From Heyndrickxia camelliae (GTDB taxonomy: Bacteria > Bacillota > Bacilli > Bacillales > Bacillaceae_C), in assembly GCF_002844575.1 (NCBI RefSeq), contig NZ_PIQO01000003.1:62001-126000 (forward strand): a stretch of 64,000 nucleotides of DNA, given 5' to 3'. This document shows, one piece after another, positions 1 to 8,509 of this stretch. The notes under the pieces were generated by a model, which made no database searches, had not been told where the DNA came from, and saw only the letters and a program-made list of their open reading frames with translations. A program made the position numbers and the translations under genes. The first letter of the stretch is position 1, and each line of letters begins with the position of its first letter.

Positions 1-1274
1 TGAATTTCTTTGACACGATGATGTCAGGTAAGTATTCGAAGACTGATCTTGCAGGTGTTGCAATCGGCTCGTCTTTGTGGGTTCCAGTCTTTACTGGACT
101 TAGTGGCATTTTACTTTCTATCACACCAATAATTGCTCATCTTGTTGGTGGCAAGAAAAATAAGGATGTCGCCTTTTCTGTTATTCAGGGTATTTACGCT
201 GCTATATTCCTTGCCATTATCATTTTAGTTATCGGAAGCTTTGCACTTAAACCTATATTACAGCAAATGAATTTAGAAGCTCATGTTAGAAATGTGGCAA
301 AGTATTATTTAGTAGCTCTTTCTTTCGGCATTATTCCTTTATTTATTTATAATGTTTTAAGATCCTTTATGGATGCATTAGGAATGACAAGAGTTACGAT
401 GATTATCACGTTGCTCTCTCTTCCCATCAATGTTGCATTGAATTTTTTATTTATTTTCGGAAATGCAGGCATGCCTAAGCTTGGTGGAGTTGGTTCTGGT
501 GTCGCATCGGCTATTACATACTGGCTCATAATGTTTATAGCATTCGCTGTAATCCATTTTCAAAAACCATTCTCAAGTTTTATGATTTTTAAAAAATGGT
601 ATCCGGTATCTTTTAAAAAATGGAAAGAAATTTTTGTGTTAGGAATCCCAATTGGTCTCTCCACATTCTTTGAAACCAGTATTTTTGCGGCTGTTACATT
701 AGTTATGGCGAAATATGGTACAAATATTATTGCAGCACATCAAATTGCGATTAATTTCTCTTCGCTTTTATATATGATTCCATTAAGCATTTCAATGGCA
801 ATGACCATCGTTATCGGGTATGAAGTTGGCGCAGAACGATTCGATGATGCTCGACAGTACAGTAAACTCGGTATTAGTATTGCGGTTGTAATGGCATTTA
901 TATTAGGAATACTATTACTTACAAACAATGAGCTCGTCGCTAAAGTATATAGCAATGATATAAAGGTTATTGCTTTAACGACTCATTTCTTATTATATGC
1001 AGTATTTTTTCAATTGTCAGATGCCATCCAAGCACCTGTCCAAGGAGCACTTAGAGGATATAAGGATGTTAACGTTACCTTTATTATGGCTTTCATTTCT
1101 TATTGGATAATAGGATTGCCTTTTGGGTATGTCATTGCAAACTATACAAACTTTGGGCCATACGGATATTGGCTCGGTCTTATCACAGGGCTAGCAGTAG
1201 GTGCTATTACCCTATCCTTACGATTATTTTATGTACTGAGAAAAAAAGGAAAAACTAGAATAGGATTACAATAA
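1..1274 (+). CDS. MATE-family multidrug/Na+ antiporter, 5' end outside window
   Basis: Integral membrane exporter of the MATE family, which expels cationic drugs or dyes in exchange for Na+ or H+. The frame is open from the first base and the residues before the first in-frame ATG (18) read NFFDT, matching the conserved region ahead of the first loop of MATE proteins, so the gene begins before the window and lacks only its first helix here. About 420 residues remain of a usual 450, with the two-fold repeat of six-helix bundles visible as alternating hydrophobic blocks. It ends in a basic tail and is followed by a shared terminator. The substrate cannot be told from sequence. Confidence 0.9.
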   Translation, partial: NFFDTMMSGKYSKTDLAGVAIGSSLWVPVFTGLSGILLSITPIIAHLVGGKKNKDVAFSVIQGIYAAIFLAIIILVIGSFALKPILQQMNLEAHVRNVAKYYLVALSFGIIPLFIYNVLRSFMDALGMTRVTMIITLLSLPINVALNFLFIFGNAGMPKLGGVGSGVASAITYWLIMFIAFAVIHFQKPFSSFMIFKKWYPVSFKKWKEIFVLGIPIGLSTFFETSIFAAVTLVMAKYGTNIIAAHQIAINFSSLLYMIPLSISMAMTIVIGYEVGAERFDDARQYSKLGISIAVVMAFILGILLLTNNELVAKVYSNDIKVIALTTHFLLYAVFFQLSDAIQAPVQGALRGYKDVNVTFIMAFISYWIIGLPFGYVIANYTNFGPYGYWLGLITGLAVGAITLSLRLFYVLRKKGKTRIGLQ

Positions 1275-1279
1275 AACGT

Positions 1280-1308
1280 AAAGACCATGGAGCATACCAT
1301 GGTCTTTT
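1280..1308. terminator. Bidirectional intrinsic terminator between MATE and CAP genes
   Basis: AAGACCATGG and CCATGGTCTT form a 10-bp stem around a 6-nt loop, followed by T's on the + strand. It lies between two convergent genes and can serve both. Confidence 0.8.
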
Positions 1309-1317
1309 GTATATCAT

Positions 1318-1995
1318 TTAATTTCCAATGAATTCTTGTGTCCAATAATTTCCGTTTGCAACAAATCCTACACCAATTGCCGTGTAATTTTTATTAAGAA
1401 TATTTGCACGGTGACCTGGAGAATTCATCCATCCATTTACTACTTCCTGAGGTGTTTTTTGACCCATGGCAATATTTTCTCCCGCTGCCCGGTACGTAAT
1501 ACCGAATTTTTTCATCATATCAAACGGTGATCCATAAGTAGGACTTGTATGATCAAAATAGTGGTTAACTGCCATATCATTTGCCTTTGTATGTGCCATC
1601 TTACTTAATGTTGTGTTGATTTTTAAAGCAGGAAGTCCATTCTTTTTTCGCTCTTGATTTGTTAAGTCAACTACTTTCTTTTCATACGCACTTAATTGAT
1701 AGTTTGTTTGATTAGTACTAGTTGTCTTATTTGATTTTTTGTTAGTATTCGTATTTTTAACTTTTTGTACATTTTGAGTTGGCTGCTTTACAGATTGAGC
1801 ATGATTTTGTGTAGAATTTACATTGTACTGTTTCTTAATAGTGTTTAACCAAGCCTGTAAGTCTTGGATATTAGTTGTTTTAAATTCATATTTAACTTCA
1901 TTCGTTTTTACTTCTGCCGCATCAGCTTTATGATGGAGCATTGGTCCTGCTAATAATGCTAAGGCAGTTGCTGTTATAATTAGTGGTTTCATCAT
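1318..1995 (-). CDS. Secreted CAP-domain (SCP/YkwD-like) protein
   Basis: Exported protein of the CAP superfamily, related to B. subtilis YkwD and the C-terminal domain of spore and exoprotein homologues; its biochemical role is not established. The start chosen is the first of two tandem ATGs at 1995, eight bases after an AGGAGG site; upstream in-frame codons have no such site. Residues 1-26 form a signal peptide (MMK, hydrophobic core, ADA cleavage). A Lys/Asn/Gln/Thr-rich linker (about 50-105) leads to the CAP domain (about 110-225) with the family signatures HTKAND, YFDHTSPTYGSPFD, GENIA, GWMNSPGHRANIL and the closing YWTQEF. The His residues of the putative active cavity are present. It stands alone as a monocistronic gene. 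Confidence 0.88.
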   Translation of the reverse strand: MMKPLIITATALALLAGPMLHHKADAAEVKTNEVKYEFKTTNIQDLQAWLNTIKKQYNVNSTQNHAQSVKQPTQNVQKVKNTNTNKKSNKTTSTNQTNYQLSAYEKKVVDLTNQERKKNGLPALKINTTLSKMAHTKANDMAVNHYFDHTSPTYGSPFDMMKKFGITYRAAGENIAMGQKTPQEVVNGWMNSPGHRANILNKNYTAIGVGFVANGNYWTQEFIGN

Positions 1996-2405
1996 CGAAA
2001 TTTCCTCCTCACATAGTGAAAATCTATCACACAAAAATCTTACCATATGATTTTTGTAATATTTGAGGGGAAATCTACCATTATATTAATGTATGAATCA
2101 TATTTTAATATCGGTCTAATAAATCCTACTATACCTGATATCGAGACTAACAGATGATATAGGAATAAAAGTAATTTTAGTAATATAAAGGTTATACATC
2201 CATTAATTATTATAAAAAATAGGCTTGACAGTTTTTTTAAATGACACTACATATAACTTTTTTTTCAATAGTATTTCAATATTCTCTTCTTTTTATCTAA
2301 ATTTTCATCCTTTTATCAGCGCTAAAGTATAGATTTCACATTTACATATAATGAGAAAAGTGTGGAAAACTATATCTAGAACCTATCATGTAGGAGGTAG
2401 ATAAA
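1996..2405. other. 410-bp AT-rich intergenic region, divergent promoters
   Basis: The region separates two divergent genes. I see no open frame with a ribosome binding site. It holds the SD of the CAP gene, a sigma-A-like promoter at 2225-2253 directed to the right, and long T tracts. Nothing else could be assigned. Confidence 0.5.
2225..2253 (+). promoter_or_regulatory. Candidate sigma-A promoter
   Basis: Perfect -35 box TTGACA (2225-2230), 17-bp spacer and TACATA (2248-2253). It would give a leader of about 145 nt before the small gene at 2406. Confidence 0.4.
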
Positions 2406-2660
2406 ATGCATGGTCCATACTGTTGTCCTAATTGCAAAACAAATCGGTCCAGGTTCAATATTATACAGCAAGTACCTCAAGCGGTAAAAATGGATCCCAG
2501 GTCAGGAGATATAGTTGAAGAATATGATAATAATGCGGTTAATCCATTTCATATTCCGTATAAAGGACCTGAATACCGTGTTCAATGTGCAGCATGCGGA
2601 CTTATTGAGGATGAAAGGACATTCCTTAAATTTGGTGAAAACACTGCACAAACATACTAA
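2406..2660 (+). CDS. Small zinc-ribbon-like protein of unknown function
   Basis: An 84-residue soluble protein that I do not recognise as a named family. It has two CxxC knuckles, CPNC near residue 7 and CAAC near residue 61, spaced as in a zinc ribbon, so it probably binds one zinc ion. A good ribosome site (TAGGAGG) lies 7 bases before the ATG and a strong terminator follows the stop, so it is expressed as a single-gene unit. Codon use is like that of its neighbours. Function could be nucleic-acid or protein binding; nothing visible decides it. Confidence 0.75.
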   Translation: MHGPYCCPNCKTNRSRFNIIQQVPQAVKMDPRSGDIVEEYDNNAVNPFHIPYKGPEYRVQCAACGLIEDERTFLKFGENTAQTY

Positions 2661-2677
2661 TATTTAGAAATACTATG

Positions 2678-2699
2678 GCCCGATATAATCGGGCTTTTT
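2678..2699 (+). terminator. Intrinsic terminator
   Basis: GCCCGAT / ATCGGGC stem with a short loop and five T's, 17 bp after the stop of the zinc-ribbon gene. Confidence 0.85.
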
Positions 2700-2867
2700 A
2701 TTATCATTTCCTTTATTGAAGAAAAAGAAATCGATATAAAAAATAAGAGTGTCTCTTTATAAACTTCATTGCATTACATTACATAATAAAAAAATGGAAC
2801 CAATATTTTCGCACTTTTTTCTATTTTTTTAAGAAAGTATTAGTCTAACACCAAATGTAAAATAAAC

Positions 2868-2896
2868 TTGACATTTTGTTAAATATACTTTACCCT
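2868..2896 (+). promoter_or_regulatory. Candidate promoter with overlapping inverted repeat for the XRE gene
   Basis: TTGACA (2868-2873), 17-bp spacer, TACCCT (2891-2896), about 35 bp before the GTG start. AAATGT (2853-2858) and ACATTT (2871-2876) form an inverted repeat that overlaps the -35 box, a plausible site for autoregulation by the encoded repressor. The operator role is inference. Confidence 0.4.
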
Positions 2897-2931
2897 TTTA
2901 GTAAGCTCACTTGAAAGGGGACTTAATTTTT

Positions 2932-3147
2932 GTGGATGTAAATAAACCCTTATTGTCAAGCCGAATTCATATATTAAGGGCGGAACATAAAATGACTCAA
3001 AAAGATCTCGCTGACAAAGTAGGCGTTAGTAGGCAAACAATAATTTCTATTGAAAAAGGAAATTACACCCCTTCGCTTTTGCTCGCCTATAGAATTGCGA
3101 AAACCTTTGGAAAAACAATTGAAGAAGTATTTATTTTTGAAGACTAG
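2932..3147 (+). CDS. Small XRE-family (Cro/CI) HTH transcription regulator
   Basis: A 71-residue DNA-binding protein consisting of little more than one helix-turn-helix domain (MTQKDLADKVGVSRQTIISI) plus the SIEKGNYTPSLLLAYRIA helix typical of the compact YgzD/YozG-like XRE group. I place the start at the GTG at 2932, because AAAGGGG lies 11 bases before it; a TTG at 2911 would absorb that site. The stop is followed after 17 bp by a membrane-protein gene, so the two form an operon. Small XRE regulators coupled to membrane proteins of this kind are common in Bacillaceae; the signal sensed is unknown. The regulator most likely controls its own operon. Confidence 0.85.
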   Translation: MDVNKPLLSSRIHILRAEHKMTQKDLADKVGVSRQTIISIEKGNYTPSLLLAYRIAKTFGKTIEEVFIFED

Positions 3148-3164
3148 GAGAGGTGGAAATAAAT

Positions 3165-3563
3165 TTGCGACACAGAACATTTTCATATGTAATTATCTTA
3201 ATAGTCGGGGGGATGTTATTTGTTTTATCTGAAATATTAGGTCGCATTGATTCGTTTTGGGGAGGATTAGGGCTAGCATTGTTTATTCTTGCAACACTAC
3301 GGTTGTTTCAAGTATTACGTTTAAAAACTAGTAAAGACTATGCTAAAAAATGGAATATTGATGTCAATGACGAGCGATATATATATATTTCAAAAGATGC
3401 TCGGTCTAAAGCCTTTTATTATTCTGTGATTATTGAAGCAATTTTAATGATTATTTTTACAACATTGGATATGACAGAATACACCAAGATTTTAAGCTGT
3501 CTGTTTGTAGGTCAACTGCTAATTTATTTCATTTTATACTTCGTACTAAGAAAAACGTCTTGA
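3165..3563 (+). CDS. Four-helix membrane protein in operon with XRE regulator
   Basis: A 132-residue integral membrane protein resembling the DUF2178-type proteins usually found beside small XRE regulators. Hydrophobic segments are near residues 6-26, 33-50, 86-106 and 112-128. Between the second and third lies a cytoplasmic stretch with the conserved-looking NDERYIYISKDARSKAF motif. The start is most likely the TTG at 3165, 9 bases after AGGAGAGGTGG; the GTG at 3153 sits inside that site and cannot use it. It follows the regulator by 17 bp. Function unknown; a role as stress or signal sensor working with the regulator is inference. Confidence 0.75.
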   Translation: MRHRTFSYVIILIVGGMLFVLSEILGRIDSFWGGLGLALFILATLRLFQVLRLKTSKDYAKKWNIDVNDERYIYISKDARSKAFYYSVIIEAILMIIFTTLDMTEYTKILSCLFVGQLLIYFILYFVLRKTS

Positions 3564-3609
3564 AGAACAAGATAATCATTCACCTTAAGGTGAAAAAGGA
3601 GGTACTTTC

Positions 3610-4026
3610 ATGAAATCGTTCACACTAAATTATTACATTATTACTTGGTTGATTCTTTTAGTTATTTCCGTTAGCACTATAATAAAATTATTTGTCGACG
3701 ACCACCCCTTACGTTTTATTTTTGTTTTATTATTTATTATTGGTTTATTTGTTGGATACTTCCGATACCTTATGCGTAAAAAGAGAGACTCAATAAAACA
3801 AAAAAGTAAGTATCAAGGTTTTGGATTACTTTTATTATTTATCTTAATCTATATGGGGATAAAAACAGGAATAAGAGAGTTTGTAAGCAGTAAAGTATCA
3901 AGTCAAGATTATGGTATCGTTTTTGCTTTCTTTATTTTGGGACTTTTCATATCTTATTATGCACTATACTCTTTTTATCTTTGGAATTTAAGAAAAAATG
4001 GAATGAATGGAGTAACGAGAAAATAG
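3610..4026 (+). CDS. Uncharacterised membrane protein
   Basis: A 138-residue protein with four predicted membrane helices (about 9-27, 36-54, 74-90, 105-125) separated by short basic loops (RKKRDSIKQKSK near residues 57-68). I do not recognise the family. It has a strong AAAGGAGG site 8 bases before the ATG and lies 46 bp after the preceding membrane gene in the same direction, so it is probably the third gene of the XRE operon. The operon ends at the hairpin at 4089. Confidence 0.65.
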   Translation: MKSFTLNYYIITWLILLVISVSTIIKLFVDDHPLRFIFVLLFIIGLFVGYFRYLMRKKRDSIKQKSKYQGFGLLLLFILIYMGIKTGIREFVSSKVSSQDYGIVFAFFILGLFISYYALYSFYLWNLRKNGMNGVTRK

Positions 4027-4088
4027 CAAAAAAATAATGCCGCCTCAAAAAAAAACGCATTTCCATGACATTTATATTTTTCAAAAAA

Positions 4089-4121
4089 AGTACGAAATCA
4101 TTTTGATTTCGTACTCTTTTT
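4089..4121. terminator. Bidirectional terminator
   Basis: AGTACGAAATCA / TGATTTCGTACT, a 12-bp perfect stem with a 3-nt loop, T's on one side and A's on the other. It serves the XRE operon on + and ctpA on -. Confidence 0.9.
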
Positions 4122-4173
4122 GCTAGGTGATTTGTGGTTAAAGAGAACCATTTACAATTGTATCCGGAAACCC

Positions 4174-5637
4174 TTATTTTTCACTTAAGACCTCAACGGC
4201 TTTTTTTACCTGAGGATCATCTTTAATTATTTTTTCACGAAGCTTGTTCATTAACTCAACTGTAGTTTCTCCTTCAAGAATACCAGTCACCTTAAGATCT
4301 TCAGCCTTTTGAAATTCTTCCACAGCATTTACAGTTTGACTGTCGTATAATCCATCTACTTTACCTGGATTATAACCTATTGCCTTCAACATTTGTTCAG
4401 CTGTTTTTATAGTGCTGGAGACATCTGATTGCTTCCATTTCTTACTTGGATCAAGAATAGGTAGGCTGGCATATTTCGGCAAGTCTACTTTATAATCCGG
4501 TTGGATGCCTTTTTCATGAATCCATTCACCATTAGGAGTTAACCATTTAGCCACTGTAAATTTAACATCGGATCCATCTTTGAAGTTCGTAGCTGTTTGC
4601 ACTGTTCCCTTTCCAAACGATTTATGACCGATCAATGGAATACTTGCCGATTCTTTAAGGGCTGCTGCTGTGATTTCAGATGCACTTGCACTCCCCTCAT
4701 CTATAATGACTACCACAGGTACATCAATCTTCTTACCATCTTTTGCAACCTCTTGTCCACGTTTGCCATTACGGTCCTCCGTTTGAACAATTACTTTACC
4801 TTCTGGAACAAATAGATTACAAATTTTTATCGCTTGGTCTAATAATCCTCCTGGATTTTGACGCATATCAAGGATTAATGATTTCATCCCTTTTTTGCCC
4901 ATATCATCTAAAGCTTTTTCCAGTTCACTATAAGTATTCTCTGAAAAGCTTGTAATTTGTACTTTAGCAATCCCATTTTTCATCATTTCAGCATAAACCG
5001 TGTTAATAGGAATGGTATCACGTACAATCGTCAATTCAGCTGTTTCTTTAGAGCCAACGGGTTGAATCGTCAGCTTCACACTTGTCCCTTTTTTCCCGCG
5101 AATTAGTAATACCGCTTCATTGGCAGACATTCCCCGAATACTTTTACCATCAACGGATAATATTTTATCATTCGGCTTAAGACCCGCTTTTTCAGCCGGA
5201 GAGCCTTTAATAGGTGATACAACAGTTATAAAACCGTCTTTTTCCTGAATTTCTGCGCCAATTCCTTCAAAGGATGAAGAGATGCTTTCGTTAAATTGTT
5301 TTGCCTCGTCCTCAGACATGTAATCAGAGTATGGATCCCCTAGAGCATCTACCATTCCATTAATGGCACCATTTATTAATGTTTTCTTGTCCACTTTTTT
5401 ATAGTAATTACTTTCTAATTTGTCATACACGGCATACAACTTATCAAATTCCGGCCGATTGTTTGCAACTCCTACATTTACAGCTTTTTTATCCCCGAAT
5501 GCCAGAACAAGCGTAGTTACACCTGCCGTAGCAAATACGAGTATAAAAATAAGCATCACAAAGGTAAATTTCTTCATTCGAATAAAGCCATTTATGTTTT
5601 CTGTTGAAGGCTCAACACCCTTCTTTTCTTCTTCCAA
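4174..5637 (-). CDS. ctpA: S41 C-terminal processing protease CtpA
   Basis: Membrane-anchored serine protease of the Tsp/CtpA type that trims or degrades extracytoplasmic proteins. Order: short cytoplasmic tail, one membrane helix, a lead-in helical region, PDZ domain (EKDGFITVVSPIKGSPAEKAGL onward), S41 core with the catalytic Ser in GSASASEI and Lys in FGKGTVQ, and a C-terminal peptidoglycan-binding repeat. It is like B. subtilis CtpA over its whole length and has CtpA's genomic neighbours yodJ and deoD, which is why I prefer ctpA to the paralogue ctpB. Start: GGTGA five bases before the TTG at 5637 is the only ribosome site; in-frame ATGs further upstream (to 5667) have none, but cannot be excluded. 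Confidence 0.82.
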   Translation of the reverse strand: MEEEKKGVEPSTENINGFIRMKKFTFVMLIFILVFATAGVTTLVLAFGDKKAVNVGVANNRPEFDKLYAVYDKLESNYYKKVDKKTLINGAINGMVDALGDPYSDYMSEDEAKQFNESISSSFEGIGAEIQEKDGFITVVSPIKGSPAEKAGLKPNDKILSVDGKSIRGMSANEAVLLIRGKKGTSVKLTIQPVGSKETAELTIVRDTIPINTVYAEMMKNGIAKVQITSFSENTYSELEKALDDMGKKGMKSLILDMRQNPGGLLDQAIKICNLFVPEGKVIVQTEDRNGKRGQEVAKDGKKIDVPVVVIIDEGSASASEITAAALKESASIPLIGHKSFGKGTVQTATNFKDGSDVKFTVAKWLTPNGEWIHEKGIQPDYKVDLPKYASLPILDPSKKWKQSDVSSTIKTAEQMLKAIGYNPGKVDGLYDSQTVNAVEEFQKAEDLKVTGILEGETTVELMNKLREKIIKDDPQVKKAVEVLSEK

Positions 5638-5822
5638 GACATTCACCACTTTCATTCCCATATACAAGACGCGGGTAAATCTGTATTTTATGTAAAAAAT
5701 ATTAACTTCTTTATTTTATCAGCTTTTATCGAATTACGAAAGAAAAGGTTTTTTAAACGTAAAAAAATCACAAACTTTGTTATATTTTATCTAATTATTC
5801 CTCCTTTTATTTGGCTATTCAT

Positions 5823-6413
5823 CTACTCTATATACCTTATGGTTAAGATGGATGTAAATATCCCAACTGCAATAGTTGCTAATAGGGAAAATAAAAAAAT
5901 ATGAAGTCCCAAAAATTTCATACCCAATAAAAGTACAATGGTGTCCAATACGAAAATAATAATTCCAACATTGATATTTGAAAATCCCCCGACCATCTGT
6001 GCAAACAAATCCAGTCCATCCCCGGCAACACCTGTTTGAAGAATAAAGCCTGCCCCCAGCCCTATAAAGATTCCCCCAACAATTGCACTTGGAAATATTG
6101 GTAAGTTAATTCTATCGGATAAAAAGGCAAACAAATCTAAAAAAAAGGAACAGAAGATTAATCCTATAAGGCTGTTATAAAAATAACGACGATAATAAAT
6201 AAAAGCAAATATATATAAAGGTATACTTAGGCATATCATGCTTACACTGGTGGGGATTTCGAAGAAGTAATAGATAATTAATGCAATTCCCATCAAACCT
6301 CCATCAATTAATTGATGGGGAATTAAAAATCCATTTACACCAATAGACAATAAAATACTTCCTAAAATGATTTGTCCAACTTTTTGTATTGTTCTCTCCT
6401 CCACCATTTTCAT
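5823..6413 (-). CDS. YitT-family (DUF161) membrane protein, short form
   Basis: A 196-residue integral membrane protein with about six helices, including the family signature GVNGFLIPHQLIDGGLMGIAL near residue 25 and a second repeat-like GLGAGFILQTGVAGDGLDL near residue 118. It lacks the C-terminal DUF2179 domain of full-length YitT proteins, which are about 280 residues. Function of the family is not established. The start is unclear: the ATG at 6413 has no ribosome site, while a strong GGTGGAGGAG lies inside the first codons. The gene stands between ctpA and yodJ, in the same direction. Confidence 0.78.
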   Translation of the reverse strand: MKMVEERTIQKVGQIILGSILLSIGVNGFLIPHQLIDGGLMGIALIIYYFFEIPTSVSMICLSIPLYIFAFIYYRRYFYNSLIGLIFCSFFLDLFAFLSDRINLPIFPSAIVGGIFIGLGAGFILQTGVAGDGLDLFAQMVGGFSNINVGIIIFVLDTIVLLLGMKFLGLHIFLFSLLATIAVGIFTSILTIRYIE

Positions 6414-6516
6414 CTAGCCTGTCTATAAAAATAGTTTATGAGAAGAAATTATTTTCATGCCCAATTTAAAGGTGGCTTCTCCTGTCCTAGTAATTAGGAT
6501 TAAAACTATACAAAAA

Positions 6517-6535
6517 AAGCGGGTGTCCCCGCTTA
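6517..6535 (-). terminator. Terminator of yodJ
   Basis: AAGCGGG / CCCGCTT with a 4-nt loop followed by T's on the minus strand. It overlaps the stop codon of yodJ. Confidence 0.8.
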
Positions 6536-7354
6536 TGCCTTTTTAACATGCTGAAAATATTCTTCTAATGTCCAATTGTTTTTATATATTACTTCCGCTG
6601 CTTTTTTCCCAACGTATCTAAAATGCCATGGCTCATATTCATATTTAGTTACATTTTCTTTGTCTTTCGGATACCTCAAAATAAAGCCAAACTCATGAGC
6701 ATGATCATGAAGCCATCTTCCTTCCTTTTCATTTCCAAATTTCTCCGTAAGAAGATAATTTTCCTTTTGACTTGTTATATCCATTGCAAGACCAGTTTGG
6801 TGCTCACTTTCACCTGGAAATGCAACAGCCTGAGCTGCTTTTTCTTTCCCTACATTCGCAACCTCTGCATCAAATAATGTTTTTTGCCTTTTGTAAGATC
6901 GATAGCCGGAAGCAGCATAAAGAATAACATTATCCTGTTTAGCTGCAGAAAACATTTGTTCAAGAGCTGCAGCTGCTTCTTTTCTCATATAACTTTTTTC
7001 AATATCCTGATTGCCGAAAGAGAAAGCAACTTTCGGACGAACAAGATCATTAGGCGCATAATCCCCTAATGAATACTCTTTATTAACTAGGGCCAGAGTA
7101 TTGGACGTATTCTGGATCATCTTTATTCCGTTTACAACCTTAACTTGATTGAAATATTCTGCATTCAACAATAAATCAGGATCAGTGTTGTCTGTATTCT
7201 TTTGCACTATTTCTTTACCTGTTGAATGACTATTTCCGTTTGATACTTTTTCTTGATTGTTTTTAGCATTGGTATCTGTAGCTTTATATTGACCCAAACT
7301 ACATCCACCTAACAAAAAAATAACTGCTGTCAATATTAAAATGCGTTTCATCAT
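6533..7354 (-). CDS. yodJ: D-alanyl-D-alanine carboxypeptidase lipoprotein (VanY family)
   Basis: Extracellular zinc peptidase that removes the terminal D-Ala from peptidoglycan stem peptides. Residues 1-18 are a lipoprotein signal peptide with lipobox LLGGC (Cys18). A Ser/Asn/Lys-rich linker follows, then the VanY/DacB domain (about 105-270). The zinc and catalytic motifs are visible: SEHQTGLAMDI (His and Asp ligands) and EPWHFRYVG (Glu and His). It matches B. subtilis YodJ in length, lipoprotein nature and position next to deoD. Two tandem ATGs start it after an AAAGGTGA site. It ends in its own terminator, so is a single-gene unit. Confidence 0.88.
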   Translation of the reverse strand: MMKRILILTAVIFLLGGCSLGQYKATDTNAKNNQEKVSNGNSHSTGKEIVQKNTDNTDPDLLLNAEYFNQVKVVNGIKMIQNTSNTLALVNKEYSLGDYAPNDLVRPKVAFSFGNQDIEKSYMRKEAAAALEQMFSAAKQDNVILYAASGYRSYKRQKTLFDAEVANVGKEKAAQAVAFPGESEHQTGLAMDITSQKENYLLTEKFGNEKEGRWLHDHAHEFGFILRYPKDKENVTKYEYEPWHFRYVGKKAAEVIYKNNWTLEEYFQHVKKA

Positions 7355-7470
7355 GTCACCTTTCCTCTAAATCCCTAAAAAAATTTCCCACAGTTAAGAG
7401 TTTATCAAAGAAATGCAAGAAAAGAATAGGTAAAAATATGAATTTTTGATTAACCCTATCGATAAAAAAC

Positions 7471-7496
7471 AAAAAGTCTCTTCATGAGACTTTTTG
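7471..7496 (-). terminator. Terminator of deoD
   Basis: AAAAAGTCTC / GAGACTTTTT with a 5-nt loop, 9 bp past the deoD stop. Confidence 0.85.
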
Positions 7497-7504
7497 AAAT
7501 GTCT

Positions 7505-8206
7505 TTATTTAATTGCGGATTCAAGAGCTACTTCAATCATATCATTAAAAGTTAATTGACGCTCTTCTGCTGAAGTTTCTTCTCCAGTGAGAATATGATC
7601 GCTAACCGTCAGAATAGAAAGCGCTTTTCGATTGTATTTTGCAGCGAGAGTATACAAAGCAGCTGTTTCCATTTCGATTGCAAGAATACCGTATTTTGCC
7701 CATTTCTCGTGATCAGCATTGTCATTATAAAACATATCTGCTGTAAATACACTACCCACTTTAAGGTTTAAACCTTTTTCTAAACCTCTGTCATAAGCTT
7801 TCTTCAATAATTCAAAATTAGCGGTCGGTGCATAATCAATGCCCCCAAATGTTAGTCGATTCATTTGTGAATCCGTTGACGCTGTCATTGCTATAATAAC
7901 ATCTCTAACCTTAACGTCCTTTTGGATAGCACCGCATGTTCCAACACGAATTAAATTTTGAACATTATAGCTCTGCATTAATTCGTTTACATAGATTGAA
8001 ATAGATGGAACTCCCATCCCTGTTCCCTGAACAGATACTCGTTTACCTTTATACGTACCTGTATATCCAAACATATTTCGAACCTCATTATAGCATGTCA
8101 CCTGTTCTAAAAACGTTTCAGCAATATATTTTGCTCGAAGTGGATCTCCAGGTAAAAGAACCGTCTCCGCAATTTCGTTTTCTTTAGCACCGATATGTAC
8201 ACTCAT
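7505..8206 (-). CDS. deoD: Purine-nucleoside phosphorylase DeoD
   Basis: Cytosolic hexameric phosphorylase that splits purine (deoxy)ribonucleosides with phosphate, for salvage. The 233-residue length equals the bacterial low-specificity class. Motifs include [23 protein letters not shown] at the N-terminus, [15 protein letters not shown] (phosphate site), [16 protein letters not shown] (ribose site Glu-Met-Glu) and [10 protein letters not shown] (catalytic Asp). The start is the ATG at 8206, placed 8 bases after AAAGGAGA; a longer in-frame ATG at 8236 has no site. Neighbour order yodJ-deoD-yodL is conserved with B. subtilis. Confidence 0.96.
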   Translation of the reverse strand: MSVHIGAKENEIAETVLLPGDPLRAKYIAETFLEQVTCYNEVRNMFGYTGTYKGKRVSVQGTGMGVPSISIYVNELMQSYNVQNLIRVGTCGAIQKDVKVRDVIIAMTASTDSQMNRLTFGGIDYAPTANFELLKKAYDRGLEKGLNLKVGSVFTADMFYNDNADHEKWAKYGILAIEMETAALYTLAAKYNRKALSILTVSDHILTGEETSAEERQLTFNDMIEVALESAIK

Positions 8207-8333
8207 TATATAATCTCCTTTCCATTCATAGTACATTTTATATTTTTAAAGCATTTGTTGCAATCCTATTCGTGTAATGATAAAAGCATTTTTGGAAACG
8301 CTAAAAAAGAACATTGCAAGGAGGGAAAATACA

Positions 8334-8459
8334 ATGGGCAAGAAACATCGAAATCGAATTAATGGTCAAAAGAAAAATAATCATATTCCTGAAGATGAGA
8401 TTATCGCAGAACAAGAGGCACATGGAAAAGAATATTCTGCAAATAAGCGAAAAAAATAA
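8334..8459 (+). CDS. Very basic 41-residue protein, unknown
   Basis: A hidden small gene with a near-ideal AAGGAGGG site 9 bases before its ATG and a strong terminator 5 bp after its stop. The product is highly charged: a Lys/Arg/Asn-rich first half (MGKKHRNRINGQKK), an acidic middle (EDEIIAEQEAHGKE) and a basic tail (NKRKK). No membrane segment or cysteine. It is divergent from deoD. I do not recognise it; size and composition resemble minor spore or nucleic-acid-binding proteins, but this is only inference. Confidence 0.7.
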   Translation: MGKKHRNRINGQKKNNHIPEDEIIAEQEAHGKEYSANKRKK

Positions 8460-8463
8460 AAGT

Positions 8464-8507
8464 GCTTGGCTTCCCCTTCTTTTGGAGTTGGAAGCCAAGC
8501 CTTTTTT
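8464..8507. terminator. Bidirectional terminator
   Basis: GCTTGGCTTCC / GGAAGCCAAGC, an 11-bp perfect stem with a 15-nt loop, T's on both outer sides. It separates the small basic gene from convergent yodL. Confidence 0.9.
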
Positions 8508-8509
8508 AT

